Assembly: GCA_036506275.1 (NCBI GenBank)
Contig: DASXSB010000117.1
Span: 1 to 11,648, forward strand
DNA length: 11,648 nucleotides
Reading direction: 5' to 3'
Source: DASXSB01 sp036506275
GTDB taxonomy: Bacteria > Methylomirabilota > Methylomirabilia > Rokubacteriales > CSP1-6
This document shows positions 1 to 7,846 of this stretch, piece after piece; the stretch's first letter is position 1; the number at the start of each line of letters is the position of its first letter. The notes under the pieces were generated by a model that worked only from the letters and a program-made list of their open reading frames with translations, had not been told where the DNA came from and did no database searches. The position numbers and the translations under genes are program-made.

Positions 1-751
1 GATCCACCCCCGGACGGAGGATCGCCAGCTCACGCGACAGCAACGCGTGCTTGCGCCCGGCGGCCAGCGTCTCGCGCAGCTTGCCGGCGACGAGGCTCAG
101 GTTCTCGTAGAGCCGATCGACGCCGCCGAACTGGTTCACGAGCTTGACGGCCGTCTTCTCGCCGACACCGTGCACGCCCGGGATGTTGTCGATCGCGTCG
201 CCCATCAGGGCCAGCACGTCGGCGATCTGGGGCGGCTCCACGCCCCAGCGCTCGCGGACCTTCGCCTCGTCGTACACGATCTTCTCGCCCGTGCGTCCCA
301 GCACCGAGAACGCCTTCACGCGCGGCCCCACGAGCTGGAGGAGGTCCTTGTCGCCGCTCACCACCGTGACCTCGACGTCGTCGAGGGCGAGGGCGCGATC
401 GACGAGGGTGGCGAGCACGTCGTCGGCCTCGTAGCCCGGAACCTCGAGCACGGGCGTGCGCATCGCCTCGAAGAGCCGCCGCACGTACGGAAGCTGGCGC
501 GCGAGATCGTCCGGCATCGCGGTTCGCGTCGCCTTGTAGTCGGTGAACATCGCGTCGCGGAAGGTGGGCCCGGGCGGATCCAATGCGATGCCGAGATACT
601 CCGGCTGCTCCTCGCGCACGAGCTTCCACAGCATCGTGCTCAGGATGAGGACGGCGTGACTCGGCACGCCCTTGGACGTGGAGAGGTAGCCGACGGCGTG
701 ATAGGCGCGGAAGATGTGCGAGTGGCCGTCGACGATGAAGAGCCGCTTCAC
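1..751 (-). CDS. polA: DNA polymerase I, N-terminal 5'-3' exonuclease domain (partial, runs off the window)
   Basis: The visible 250 residues form the flap/5'-3' exonuclease domain that removes RNA primers and flaps during lagging-strand synthesis and excision repair. It opens MKRLFIVDGHSHIFRAYHA, the usual PolA N-terminus, with metal-binding Asp8. Further family motifs are TFRDAMFTDYKATR (about 63-76), GYEADDVLATL (106-116), SGDKDLLQL (132-140) and the helix-hairpin-helix region GDAIDNIPGVHGVGEKTA (184-201). The acidic residues expected for the two-metal site (D58, E109, D110, D111, D134, D136, D185, D188) are present. I chose the GTG start at 751 because it overlaps the glnE stop as GTGA and has GAGGAG eight bases upstream. 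The gene continues past base 1, so the proofreading and polymerase domains cannot be seen. A stand-alone 5' nuclease is the alternative; full-length PolA is more likely from general prevalence. Confidence 0.93.
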   Translation of the reverse strand, partial: MKRLFIVDGHSHIFRAYHAVGYLSTSKGVPSHAVLILSTMLWKLVREEQPEYLGIALDPPGPTFRDAMFTDYKATRTAMPDDLARQLPYVRRLFEAMRTPVLEVPGYEADDVLATLVDRALALDDVEVTVVSGDKDLLQLVGPRVKAFSVLGRTGEKIVYDEAKVRERWGVEPPQIADVLALMGDAIDNIPGVHGVGEKTAVKLVNQFGGVDRLYENLSLVAGKLRETLAAGRKHALLSRELAILRPGVD

Positions 752-3700
752 CCGAAAATCTCCTCGTACGCCGCGCGCACGGCGTTGGTGCGACGCCGGT
801 ACTCGGCGAGAAACTCGTCCCGCGACCGGTAGCCGAGCGCGGTCGCCACCCGCGCCGGCATCGGCCCCGCCAGCTCCAGCGTGTCCGCCGGCCGCGCCGC
901 CAGGAGCCGCAGCGCCGCCGACACCCGGCGCAGGAAGCGATGATGATCGCGCAAGGCCTCGACGACCGGGCCCGCGAGGACGCCGGCGCGGCCGAGCCCG
1001 GCGAGGGTGGCGGCGGTGGCGGTCGCCCGCGTGTCAGGATAGCGCGCTCCGTGCACCAGTTGCAGCGCCTGCGCCAGAAATTCCACGTCCACGAGCCCGC
1101 CGCGACCGTACTTCATCGAGTACCGGCCACGCGTCTCCTTGCCAAGCTCCTTCTCCATGCGCGCCCGGACCTCGGCGATCTCCTTCAGGGCCGCCTCCGG
1201 CAGGGGGGCGCCGTACACGAGCCGGCGCAGCGCTCGCCGCACCGCGCGTCCGAGGCGGCGGTCACCGAGCACGAGCCGCGCCCGCGTGAGCGTCTGGCGT
1301 TCCCAGAGATCGCCCCACTCGAGATAGTAGCGCTCGAGGGCGGCCAGGCTCGCGGCGAAGCCGCTCCCCTTGCTTCCCGGCCGCAGGCGGAGATCCACGG
1401 GAAAGGCGACGCCGGCGGCGGTGATGTCGCCGAGCGTGCTCGCCAGACGCTCGACGGCGGCGCTGTAGAACGTGTGGGCGTCGACGCGGACGCCGCCGTC
1501 CGTCTCGCCGTCGTCGCCGAAGACCACGAAGAGATCGAGATCGGATCCCGTCGTCAGCTCACGCCCGCCGAGCTTGCCGACGCCGACCACCACCGCCGGC
1601 ACGAAGCGCCCACCCGCGTCACGCGGAACGCCGTGACGCTCCACCAGCGGCGCCAAGGCGAGGAGCCAGCCCGCCTCGAGCGTGGCCTCCGCGAGCCGCG
1701 TCATCTCGCGCGCGTAGCCCTCGATGGCGGTCACGCCGAGCAGGTAACGCCACACGATCGCGAGCTCTTCGGCTTGCTTCACGCGCCGGAGGCGATCGCG
1801 GCGCTCGCCGGCGGCGAGCCCGGGCGCGAACACGGGCGCCAGCGCCGCGCGGTGCGCCAGGCGCGTCTTCGCGCGCAGCACGGCGCCGGGGTCGGCGAGC
1901 GTCGTCAGCAGCTCGGGCTGGGCGATGAGGAGCTGCGTGAGGAGATCGCCGCCCGCGCACAGGCGCACGAGGCCGCCGAGCAGCTCGGGATTGGCGGCCA
2001 GCATCTCGATCAGGCCTGCCCGTGGCCCCGCCGCCGCCAGGAAGCGCTCGAACTGGTTCAACGCCTCGTCGGGATCGGGGCTCTTCCAGAGCGCGTCGAG
2101 CAGCGCGGGCACGAGACGGCCGAGGGCGGCGCGGAGCGCGCCCGCGTACGGCACCAGGGGCCGGCCTTCCATGATGAGGCGCAGATTCTGGCGGGCACGC
2201 TCGGGATCGGTGAAACCGGTGGCGCCGAGCGCGATCGCGCTCGGCACTCGCACGCGCACCGCCGTCGCCGGGCGGCGCTCCGCGAAGAAGTCGCGGAACG
2301 CGCGGTGCACGGTGTCGGTCACCGCGCGGTGGCGCGTCCGGAACGTGCGGGCGGCGCGCGCGGGCGTCCCCTCGATGCCGACCCGCCGCGCGAGGCGGCC
2401 GAGCTCCCCCGCCTCGCTCGGGAGGGTGTGGGTCTGGAACTCGTGGAGGATCTGCAGCCGATGCTCGACGGTGCGGAGGTGGACGTAGGCGTGGGAGAGC
2501 GCGCGCCCGAGCGCGGGGGCGAGATATCCGCGCTCGGTGAGACGGAAGACCGCCTTCAGCGTGTTGCGCGCGCGCAGCCACGGATCGTCGCCTCCATAGA
2601 GGAGCTGGAGCGCCTGCACGAGGAACTCGATCTCCCGGATGCCGCCCCGGCCGAGCTTCACGTTGTCGGCTTCGCGTCCCTTCTCGGCGAGCGCGCGGTC
2701 GATCTCGCGCTTCATGCCGCGCACGGCGGGAACGATGCGCGCATCGACCCCGGGCCGGTACACGATCGAGCGCGCCCACTCCATGAAGCGGGCGCCCACG
2801 CGCTCATCGCCGGCGGCCACGCGCGCCTTGAGCAGGGCCTGGCGCTCCCACAGCTCCGCGCGATCGGCGTGGTAGGCGCGATAGGCGTCGAGAGAAAGCG
2901 CGATGGCGCCCATGCGTCCTTCCGGGCGCAGCCGGAGATCGACGCGGAAGGCGTAACCCTCGTCGGTGGACGATTCGATGGTGCCCACCAGCTCGCGGCA
3001 GAGACGCGCGAAGTACTCGCCGTTCGCGAGCCGCCCCCCCGGTCCGCCCGCCGTCTCGCCATCGGCGCCGTAGACGAACATCAAGTCCACGTCGGAGGAG
3101 TAGTTCAGCTCCTCGCCGCCGAGCTTGCCCATGCCGATGACGGCGAGGCCGGTCTCGCCGCCGTCGGGATCGAGGGGCACGCCGTGAGCGGCGCGCAGCG
3201 CAGAGTCTGCCATGCGCCACGCTTCGCCCAGGCAGACGTCGGCAAGATGCGACAGCTCTTCCGTGGTCTGCGTGAGATCGGCGTCGCCGAGGAGGTCGCG
3301 GGCGCCGATGCGCAGGAGCTGCCGGTACTTGAATCGTCGGAGGGCATTGGCCCGCGCCTCGCGCGTCTCGAACGGCGTCAGCGCCTGCGCGAGATCGACG
3401 GCGAGGTCTTCGGTGAGCCACACTCGCATCGTCCGCGGCTCCAGGAGCCAGGCGAGCGTGCTCGGCCGGCGGCGCAAGGCGTCGGCGAGGAACTGGCTGG
3501 CGCCGCCCACGCGGGCGAGGAGGGCGGCGGCGCCGGGATGCTGGGTGAGCGTGCCGAACAACACGCTGCGATCGACGGCGGCCGCGTAGCGCTCGAGGTT
3601 GTTGAGCGCCATGTCGGGATCGGCGGCGGCGGCGAGTTCGGCCAGCAGTCGCGGAAAGGCGGGCGCCAGCCGCTCGGCGTCGTGCGGCGTCGGCGTCAGC

Positions 3701-3780
3701 GCCTGGAGGTTTCTCGCCGCCGCCGCGGCGTCCGCGAAGCCGAGCCGCCGCAGGGCGGAGACGGCGACGGCGTCGGGCAC
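748..3780 (-). CDS. glnE: Bifunctional glutamine synthetase adenylyltransferase/deadenylyltransferase
   Basis: GlnE adenylylates glutamine synthetase (GlnA) on a conserved tyrosine when nitrogen is plentiful and removes the AMP when nitrogen is scarce. PII and glutamine control it. The 1010 residues (E. coli GlnE has 946) contain the expected duplicated nucleotidyltransferase architecture. The N-terminal (deadenylylase) copy has GMGKLGGEELNYSSDVDL at about 216-233, with D230 and D232 as metal ligands. The C-terminal (adenylylase) copy has GVGKLGGRELTTGSDLDL at about 733-750, with D747 and D749. Each copy is followed by its own conserved block (GRGGIREIEFLVQALQL and GRGGLVDVEFLAQALQL). The predicted GTG start is 26 bases after glnB and has no clear Shine-Dalgarno sequence, so the exact start is less certain than the identity. 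The stop overlaps the polA start by 4 bases. No glnA or glnD lies in the window. Confidence 0.96.
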   Translation of the reverse strand: MPDAVAVSALRRLGFADAAAAARNLQALTPTPHDAERLAPAFPRLLAELAAAADPDMALNNLERYAAAVDRSVLFGTLTQHPGAAALLARVGGASQFLADALRRRPSTLAWLLEPRTMRVWLTEDLAVDLAQALTPFETREARANALRRFKYRQLLRIGARDLLGDADLTQTTEELSHLADVCLGEAWRMADSALRAAHGVPLDPDGGETGLAVIGMGKLGGEELNYSSDVDLMFVYGADGETAGGPGGRLANGEYFARLCRELVGTIESSTDEGYAFRVDLRLRPEGRMGAIALSLDAYRAYHADRAELWERQALLKARVAAGDERVGARFMEWARSIVYRPGVDARIVPAVRGMKREIDRALAEKGREADNVKLGRGGIREIEFLVQALQLLYGGDDPWLRARNTLKAVFRLTERGYLAPALGRALSHAYVHLRTVEHRLQILHEFQTHTLPSEAGELGRLARRVGIEGTPARAARTFRTRHRAVTDTVHRAFRDFFAERRPATAVRVRVPSAIALGATGFTDPERARQNLRLIMEGRPLVPYAGALRAALGRLVPALLDALWKSPDPDEALNQFERFLAAAGPRAGLIEMLAANPELLGGLVRLCAGGDLLTQLLIAQPELLTTLADPGAVLRAKTRLAHRAALAPVFAPGLAAGERRDRLRRVKQAEELAIVWRYLLGVTAIEGYAREMTRLAEATLEAGWLLALAPLVERHGVPRDAGGRFVPAVVVGVGKLGGRELTTGSDLDLFVVFGDDGETDGGVRVDAHTFYSAAVERLASTLGDITAAGVAFPVDLRLRPGSKGSGFAASLAALERYYLEWGDLWERQTLTRARLVLGDRRLGRAVRRALRRLVYGAPLPEAALKEIAEVRARMEKELGKETRGRYSMKYGRGGLVDVEFLAQALQLVHGARYPDTRATATAATLAGLGRAGVLAGPVVEALRDHHRFLRRVSAALRLLAARPADTLELAGPMPARVATALGYRSRDEFLAEYRRRTNAVRAAYEEIFG
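760..765 (-). promoter_or_regulatory. Ribosome binding site of polA inside the end of glnE
   Basis: On the minus strand this reads GAGGAG, eight bases before the GTG start of polA. It lies in the last codons of glnE. With the GTGA overlap it supports translational coupling of the two genes and decides the polA start. Confidence 0.6.
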
Positions 3781-3794
3781 GGTGAGCAGAGTGA

Positions 3795-3808
3795 GAGCGG
3801 TATCGCTC
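3795..3808 (-). other. Small inverted repeat at the glnB-glnE junction
   Basis: On the minus strand GAGCG and CGCTC flank the four-base loop ATAC, giving a perfect 5-bp stem. It starts within the glnB stop codon and ends 14 bases before the glnE GTG. There is no T-run after it, so it does not look like an intrinsic terminator. It could affect mRNA processing or glnE initiation, but a stem this short can occur by chance in GC-rich DNA. Confidence 0.3.
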
Positions 3809-4145
3809 AGACGGCGGACTCGCCGGTCTCCCCGGTGCGGATGCGGATCGATTCGTCGATCGGCAGCACGAAGACCTTGCCGTCGCCGATGGAGCCGGTC
3901 TTGGCGGCGCCCGCGATGGTCGCCACCACCTTGTCCGTGAGGTGCTCGGGGACGACCACCTCGATCTTCACCTTGGGCAGGAAGTCCACCGTGTACTCCG
4001 AGCCGCGGTAGAGCTCCGTGTGGCCCTTCTGGCGACCGAAGCCCCGCACCTCGGTGACGGTCATGCCGATGACGCCGATCTCGGTGAGGGCTTCCTTGAC
4101 GTCGTCGAGCTTGAACGGCTTGATGATGGCTTCGATCTTCTTCAT
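3807..4145 (-). CDS. glnB: Nitrogen regulatory protein PII
   Basis: PII is a small trimeric signal protein that senses ATP/ADP and 2-oxoglutarate. It regulates glutamine synthetase modification, NtrB and transporters, depending on the organism. The 112-residue length is typical. It begins MKKIEAIIKPFKLDDVKEAL, closer to GlnB than to GlnK. The T-loop carries the uridylylation signature YRGSEY at 46-51, with Tyr51 at the standard position. The C-terminal signature TGSIGDGKVFV (83-93) and the basic IRIRTGE (100-106) are also present. Tyr51 suggests control by a GlnD uridylyltransferase encoded elsewhere. The ATG start has a strong AGGAGG at 4155-4160. The gene starts 4 bases after the upstream transporter stop and precedes glnE, one of its known targets. 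I saw no amtB in the window. Confidence 0.98.
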   Translation of the reverse strand: MKKIEAIIKPFKLDDVKEALTEIGVIGMTVTEVRGFGRQKGHTELYRGSEYTVDFLPKVKIEVVVPEHLTDKVVATIAGAAKTGSIGDGKVFVLPIDESIRIRTGETGESAV

Positions 4146-4149
4146 GGCG

Positions 4150-5757
4150 TCAGACCTCCTGGAGGATCGGGAACATCAGCGCGGACACGTGGGAGCTGAT
4201 GCGTTTCAGATTCGTGAGCACGTCGAGGTGGATCTCCGAGGTGTCCACCGATTCCGTGCGACCGGCGCGCAGCCGGCCCAGGTGCGACTCGCGCAGCTCG
4301 CGCTCGCGGCGGCGGATCATGGGGCGCTGGTCCAGCACTTCCTGGGCGAGCGTGCGATCCCCGGCGGCGAAGGCGGCGATGGCGCGCTCCAGATTCTTGC
4401 TCACCACGCCGTGGAAGTCGAGGATCTCCGCCCATCCCGCCTCCGAGAACCGCCGTCCCTGGTAGACCTTCTTGCGCGCCAGCTCCATCAGGTTCTTGTC
4501 GATGATGTCGCCGATGTTCTCGAGGTTGCCAATCACGGAAATGAGGCCGATGGCCTTGCGCGAGAGATCGGCGCCCATCGTCTCCGGGGCCAGCCGCGCC
4601 AGGAACAGCTTGATCTCCCGCTCCAGGAAGTCGACCTGGTCGTCGCGCCGCTCCACCTCTTCCAGCAGCTCCTGGTTGTCAGTGCGGAAGACCGTCACCA
4701 CGTCGCGCAGCATGGTCTGGACGACGTCGGCCATCCGCAGCGCTTCGCGCGTGGCCTGCCCGAGCGCCAGCGACGGCTGGTCCAGCGAGCGCTCGTCGAG
4801 ATAGCGCGCACGGAACGGCGTCTCCCCCGTCACGTCGGCGGGAACGAGCATCTCGAGCGCGCGCGCCGCCAGCGGCGTGAAGGGCAGGAAGACGAGGCTG
4901 ATCCCCACGTTGAAGAACGTATGCGCATTCGCGATCTGGCGCGCGGGGTCGGAGGCCGTGCTCGCCACCACCGCCGTGAAGGGCCCGATGAACGGAAACA
5001 CGAGGGCGGCGCCGAGGAGTTTGAAGCCGATGTGGGCGACGGCGACGCGCTTCGCCTCCGCGGTGGCGCCGATGGAGGCCGCGAGGGCGGTGGCGCACGT
5101 CCCGATGTTGGCGCCGATCACGATCGCGATGGCGCCGTCGAGATCGAGGAGGCCGTGGCTGGCGAGAGCAAGGGAGAGACCGATGGTGGCGGCGGAAGAG
5201 GCGACGAGCGCGCTGAAGGCCGCCGCCGCCACCATCGCCAGACCGCGATTGTGCCCGACCGAGGCCAGCACCTCCACCGCGAGGTCGTTCTCGGTGAGCG
5301 GCGCCACGCCGTCGAGGATGAGCTTGAGACCGAGAAAGAGGAGGCCGAGGCCGAGGACGGCCTGACCGATGTCGCGCAGGACGCGCCGCCGGGCGACGAA
5401 GGTGATGAAGAAGCCGATCCCCACCATCACCAGCGAGTAGTCCGTGACCTTGAACGCGATGAGCTGCACCGTGAAGGTCGTCCCGATGTCGGCGCCGAGG
5501 ATCACACCGAGCGTCTGGCGGAACGTCATGAGGCCGGCGGAGACGAAGCCGATCAGCATGAGGGTGGTGGCCGCCGACGACTGGATGATGCCGGTCACCG
5601 CCGCCCCCGCCCCCACCGCGAGGAGACGATTGCGCGCGAGACCGGTGAGGAGCCCGCGCAGCCGCGCCCCCGCCGCGCGCTGGAGGGCTTCGCCGCTGAG
5701 GCGGATGCCGTACAAGAGCAGCGCGAGGCCGCCGAAGAGCGAGAGCAGGACGGTCAC
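4150..5757 (-). CDS. Na+/phosphate cotransporter family protein (YjbB/NptA type) with PhoU-like C-terminal domain
   Basis: This 535-residue inner-membrane protein has the two inverted Na/Pi repeats of its family in the N-terminal half and a cytoplasmic helical PhoU-like domain from about residue 320 to the end. Repeat one carries IIQSSAATT (57-65) and GADIGTTF (88-95). Repeat two carries VASSAATIG (185-193) and IGANIGT (214-220). These are variants of the classic QSSSATT motif. The region around 320-345 (YLDERSLDQPSLALGQATRE) and the end (TSEIHLDVLTNLKRISSH) match what I remember of E. coli YjbB, which has been linked to phosphate export. Direction of transport cannot be read from sequence. 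The GTG start overlaps the phosphatase stop as GTGA and has GAGGAGG seven bases upstream. Its co-translation with glnB is notable. Family confidence is high; substrate is inferred. Confidence 0.92.
   Translation of the reverse strand: MTVLLSLFGGLALLLYGIRLSGEALQRAAGARLRGLLTGLARNRLLAVGAGAAVTGIIQSSAATTLMLIGFVSAGLMTFRQTLGVILGADIGTTFTVQLIAFKVTDYSLVMVGIGFFITFVARRRVLRDIGQAVLGLGLLFLGLKLILDGVAPLTENDLAVEVLASVGHNRGLAMVAAAAFSALVASSAATIGLSLALASHGLLDLDGAIAIVIGANIGTCATALAASIGATAEAKRVAVAHIGFKLLGAALVFPFIGPFTAVVASTASDPARQIANAHTFFNVGISLVFLPFTPLAARALEMLVPADVTGETPFRARYLDERSLDQPSLALGQATREALRMADVVQTMLRDVVTVFRTDNQELLEEVERRDDQVDFLEREIKLFLARLAPETMGADLSRKAIGLISVIGNLENIGDIIDKNLMELARKKVYQGRRFSEAGWAEILDFHGVVSKNLERAIAAFAAGDRTLAQEVLDQRPMIRRRERELRESHLGRLRAGRTESVDTSEIHLDVLTNLKRISSHVSALMFPILQEV
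4155..4160 (-). promoter_or_regulatory. Strong ribosome binding site of glnB inside the transporter gene
   Basis: The minus strand reads AGGAGG, nine bases before the glnB ATG. It is formed by the last codons (Gln-Glu-Val) of the preceding transporter gene, so ribosomes ending there are placed to restart on glnB. Confidence 0.75.
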
Positions 5758-6440
5758 GACGGCGCCTCCTCACCGGCGACGCCGCCGGCGCTTCCCCCGC
5801 TCTCGCCGCGGCGAGGATTCGGCCACGCCGAGGAGGGGCCGCCGGCGGCGGCGAGGTGCGCGGTGTCGTTGAGGACGACGAGGCGCGGCGGCTTCGCCAC
5901 CGTGAGCGAGCCGTTGTCGACGCGCAGCTTCCAGATGTCGTTGAACGAGCAGCCGAGAAGGTGGCAGGCGTAGACGCTGATGACGCCGCCGTGGGCCACG
6001 AGGAGCACGTCATCGCCGTTGGGATGGGCGGCCGCGATGCGATCGAGGGCGCCGAGCACGCGCGCGCAGACGGCGTCGAGCGGCTCACCGCCGGGCGGCC
6101 GGCAGTCGTGGGCGGCGCCCACCCACGCCGCGTAGGGATCGCCCTCGCGCGCGCGGACCTCGTCCACCGTGCAGCCCTCCCACTCGCCGAGACCAAGCTC
6201 GCGCAGCTCGTCGACGGGCGTGAACGACATGCCGGCGCCCGCGAGCGCGATCTCCGCCGTCTCCACGGCGCGCCGGAGCGGGCTCACGTACGCCGCCGCC
6301 GGCCGATAGCGTCGCAGCGCCATCCCGAGCGCGGCTGCCTGCGCGCGCCCGAGGTCGGAGAGCCCGACGTCGGTGGCGCCCTGGAATCGACGATCGGCGT
6401 TCCACACCGTCTGGCCGTGGCGAGCGAGCAAGAGCCTCAC
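5754..6440 (-). CDS. Histidine phosphatase family protein (phosphoglycerate mutase/alpha-ribazole phosphatase-like)
   Basis: The 228-residue protein starts MRLLLARHGQTVWN, with the RHG signature at 7-9 and the catalytic His8 that is phosphorylated during turnover. Other hallmarks are GLSDLGRAQA (26-35), SPLRRAVETAE (53-63), the acid segment ELGLGEWEG (81-89), the second catalytic histidine in VAHGG (148-152) and LNDTAHL (190-196). Members dephosphorylate small phosphoesters (CobC acts on alpha-ribazole phosphate) or act on phosphoglycerate; the sequence does not settle the substrate. A Gly/Ser/Glu-rich tail of about 30 residues follows the fold. The GTG at 6440 is preferred because it puts the RHG motif next to the N-terminus and overlaps the gltX stop as GTGA. 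A longer in-frame upstream extension lies inside gltX and is not protein-like. No clear Shine-Dalgarno sequence is visible. Confidence 0.9.
   Translation of the reverse strand: MRLLLARHGQTVWNADRRFQGATDVGLSDLGRAQAAALGMALRRYRPAAAYVSPLRRAVETAEIALAGAGMSFTPVDELRELGLGEWEGCTVDEVRAREGDPYAAWVGAAHDCRPPGGEPLDAVCARVLGALDRIAAAHPNGDDVLLVAHGGVISVYACHLLGCSFNDIWKLRVDNGSLTVAKPPRLVVLNDTAHLAAAGGPSSAWPNPRRGESGGSAGGVAGEEAPS
5765..5771 (-). promoter_or_regulatory. Ribosome binding site of the Na+/phosphate transporter
   Basis: The minus strand reads GAGGAGG, seven bases before the GTG start. It lies within the Gly/Glu-rich C-terminal codons of the upstream phosphatase gene and supports the GTG at 5757 as the start. 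Confidence 0.7.
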
Positions 6441-7846
6441 GTGGAAGCACCGGCGGCCGGCACCGCCCCCAGTCGCGCCAGCGTCTCTTCCCGGCCGAGG
6501 AGGGCGAGGACGTCGAAGATGGGCGGCGACGCCGTGCGTCCGGTCACGGCCAGCCGCGTGAGCTGGGCGAGATCGACAAGCTTGAGCCCGAGCGCTTCCG
6601 TGAGCACGCGGAACACGCCTTCCAGCGCGGGCGCCGTCCATTCCGGCACCGCCTCCAGCGCCGTCACCAGCCGCGCGAGGCGAGCGGGCCCGGCGCCCGT
6701 GAAGAGCTCCGCCGCCGCCTTCGCCTCGTACTGGCGGGGGCGCTCGAAGTAGAAGCGCCCGACCTCGACGAGCTCCACCAGGGTCTTCGCGCGCTCGCGC
6801 AGCGTGTCCAGCATGCCCGCCAGCCGCGACCGGTCGGACGGCACGGCGAGACCGGCGCGCTCGATGAACGGGATCACGAGCGCGGCCAGCGGCGCCGCCG
6901 GCATCGTCTTGATGTACTGGTGGGACAGCCACTCGAGCTTGGTGTGATCGAAGATCGCCCCGGAGGCGCCCACCGCCTTGATGTCGAACAGCTCGACCAG
7001 CTCGGCGCGGGAGAAGACTTCCTGGTCGCCGTGCGACCACCCGAGGCGCGCCAGATAGTTCACCATCGCGTCGGCGGGGATGCCGGCGTCGCGGAACGCT
7101 TGCACCGACGTCGCCCCGTGACGCTTGGAGAGCCGGCTGCGGTCGGGCCCGAGGATCATCGCCATGTGCGCGAACTCGGGCACGCTGTAGTCGAGCGCCT
7201 CGTAGCAGAGGATCTGCTTGGGCGTGTTGGAGAGGTGATCGTTGCCGCGGATCACGTGCGTGATGCGCATGGTCACGTCGTCGACGACCACGCAGAAGTT
7301 GTAGGTGGGGGTGCCGTCGGAGCGGACGAGGATCCAGTCGTCGAGCTGACGGTGGTCGAACGTGACCGCTCCGTGGATGAGGTCGTTGACGACGGTCGTC
7401 CCCTCGTCCGGGACGCGCAGCCGGAGCGCGCCCGCCGTGAGGCCGCGCTCGCGGCAGCGCCCGGAATAGCGGAACGTCTCCTTGCGCGCCTCCGCCGCCT
7501 TGCGCTGCTCGTCGAGGAGGGCGGGCGGGCAGTCGCAGTAGTACGCGCGGCCGGCGGCCACCAGTCGCGAAGCGTGCTCGCGATAGAGATCGAAGCGCTC
7601 CGTCTGCCGGTAGCCGGCGGTGGGCGGCCCCTCCTCCCAGTCGAGCCCGAGCCAGCGGAGGGCGTCGACGATGGAGTCGATGTTCTCTTCGGTGGAGCGG
7701 GAGCGATCGGTGTCCTCGATCCTCAAGATATACGCGCCGCCGTGATGGCGCGCGAAGAGCCAGTTGAAGAGCGCCGTGCGCGCGCCCCCCACGTGCAGGT
7801 GCCCCGTCGGGCTCGGGGCAAAGCGCACCCGCACCGGCGGCGTCAC
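6437..7846 (-). CDS. gltX: Glutamyl-tRNA synthetase (GluRS)
   Basis: GluRS charges tRNA with glutamate, and in bacteria lacking GlnRS also mischarges tRNA-Gln. The 469 residues match the usual bacterial length. The class I HIGH-type motif is in FAPSPTGHLHVGGART (9-24). It is followed by LRIEDTDRSR (41-50), NDHLSNTPKQ (202-211) and the KMSKS-type loop DRSRLSKRHGA (235-245). A zinc-finger-like element has Cys104, Cys106 and Cys131, the same spacing as three E. coli zinc ligands; the fourth position holds Glu133 rather than His. The GTG at 7846 is chosen because it gives the normal N-terminus VRVRFAPSPTG and overlaps the DUF362 stop as GTGA. The in-frame extension upstream is Arg/Pro-rich and lies within the neighbouring gene. 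There is no evident Shine-Dalgarno sequence; a hairpin occupies that position. Confidence 0.97.
   Translation of the reverse strand: MTPPVRVRFAPSPTGHLHVGGARTALFNWLFARHHGGAYILRIEDTDRSRSTEENIDSIVDALRWLGLDWEEGPPTAGYRQTERFDLYREHASRLVAAGRAYYCDCPPALLDEQRKAAEARKETFRYSGRCRERGLTAGALRLRVPDEGTTVVNDLIHGAVTFDHRQLDDWILVRSDGTPTYNFCVVVDDVTMRITHVIRGNDHLSNTPKQILCYEALDYSVPEFAHMAMILGPDRSRLSKRHGATSVQAFRDAGIPADAMVNYLARLGWSHGDQEVFSRAELVELFDIKAVGASGAIFDHTKLEWLSHQYIKTMPAAPLAALVIPFIERAGLAVPSDRSRLAGMLDTLRERAKTLVELVEVGRFYFERPRQYEAKAAAELFTGAGPARLARLVTALEAVPEWTAPALEGVFRVLTEALGLKLVDLAQLTRLAVTGRTASPPIFDVLALLGREETLARLGAVPAAGAST

Noticed and set aside
47..832. A plus-strand open frame opposite polA
   Set aside because: Codon-aligned shadow of the exonuclease domain, with biased composition and no motif.
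3795..3808. Intrinsic transcription terminator after glnB
   Set aside because: The stem is only 5 bp, and no T-run follows on the minus strand.
940..4011. A plus-strand open frame of over 1000 codons opposite glnE and part of glnB
   Set aside because: Its codons are in exact register with the glnE codons, so it stays open simply because glnE avoids TTA, CTA and TCA codons, as expected at high GC. Its translation is rich in Arg, Ala, Glu and His with no recognisable domain, while glnE is an unmistakable family member.
4018..5973. A plus-strand open frame of 651 codons opposite the Na+/phosphate transporter
   Set aside because: The same codon-register artefact; the minus-strand membrane protein explains the sequence.
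6441..7040. A longer N-terminal extension of the histidine phosphatase, suggesting a fusion
   Set aside because: The extension is a frame-shifted reading of gltX, Arg/Gly-rich and without a fold. The RHG motif belongs close to the N-terminus, as given by the GTG at 6440.
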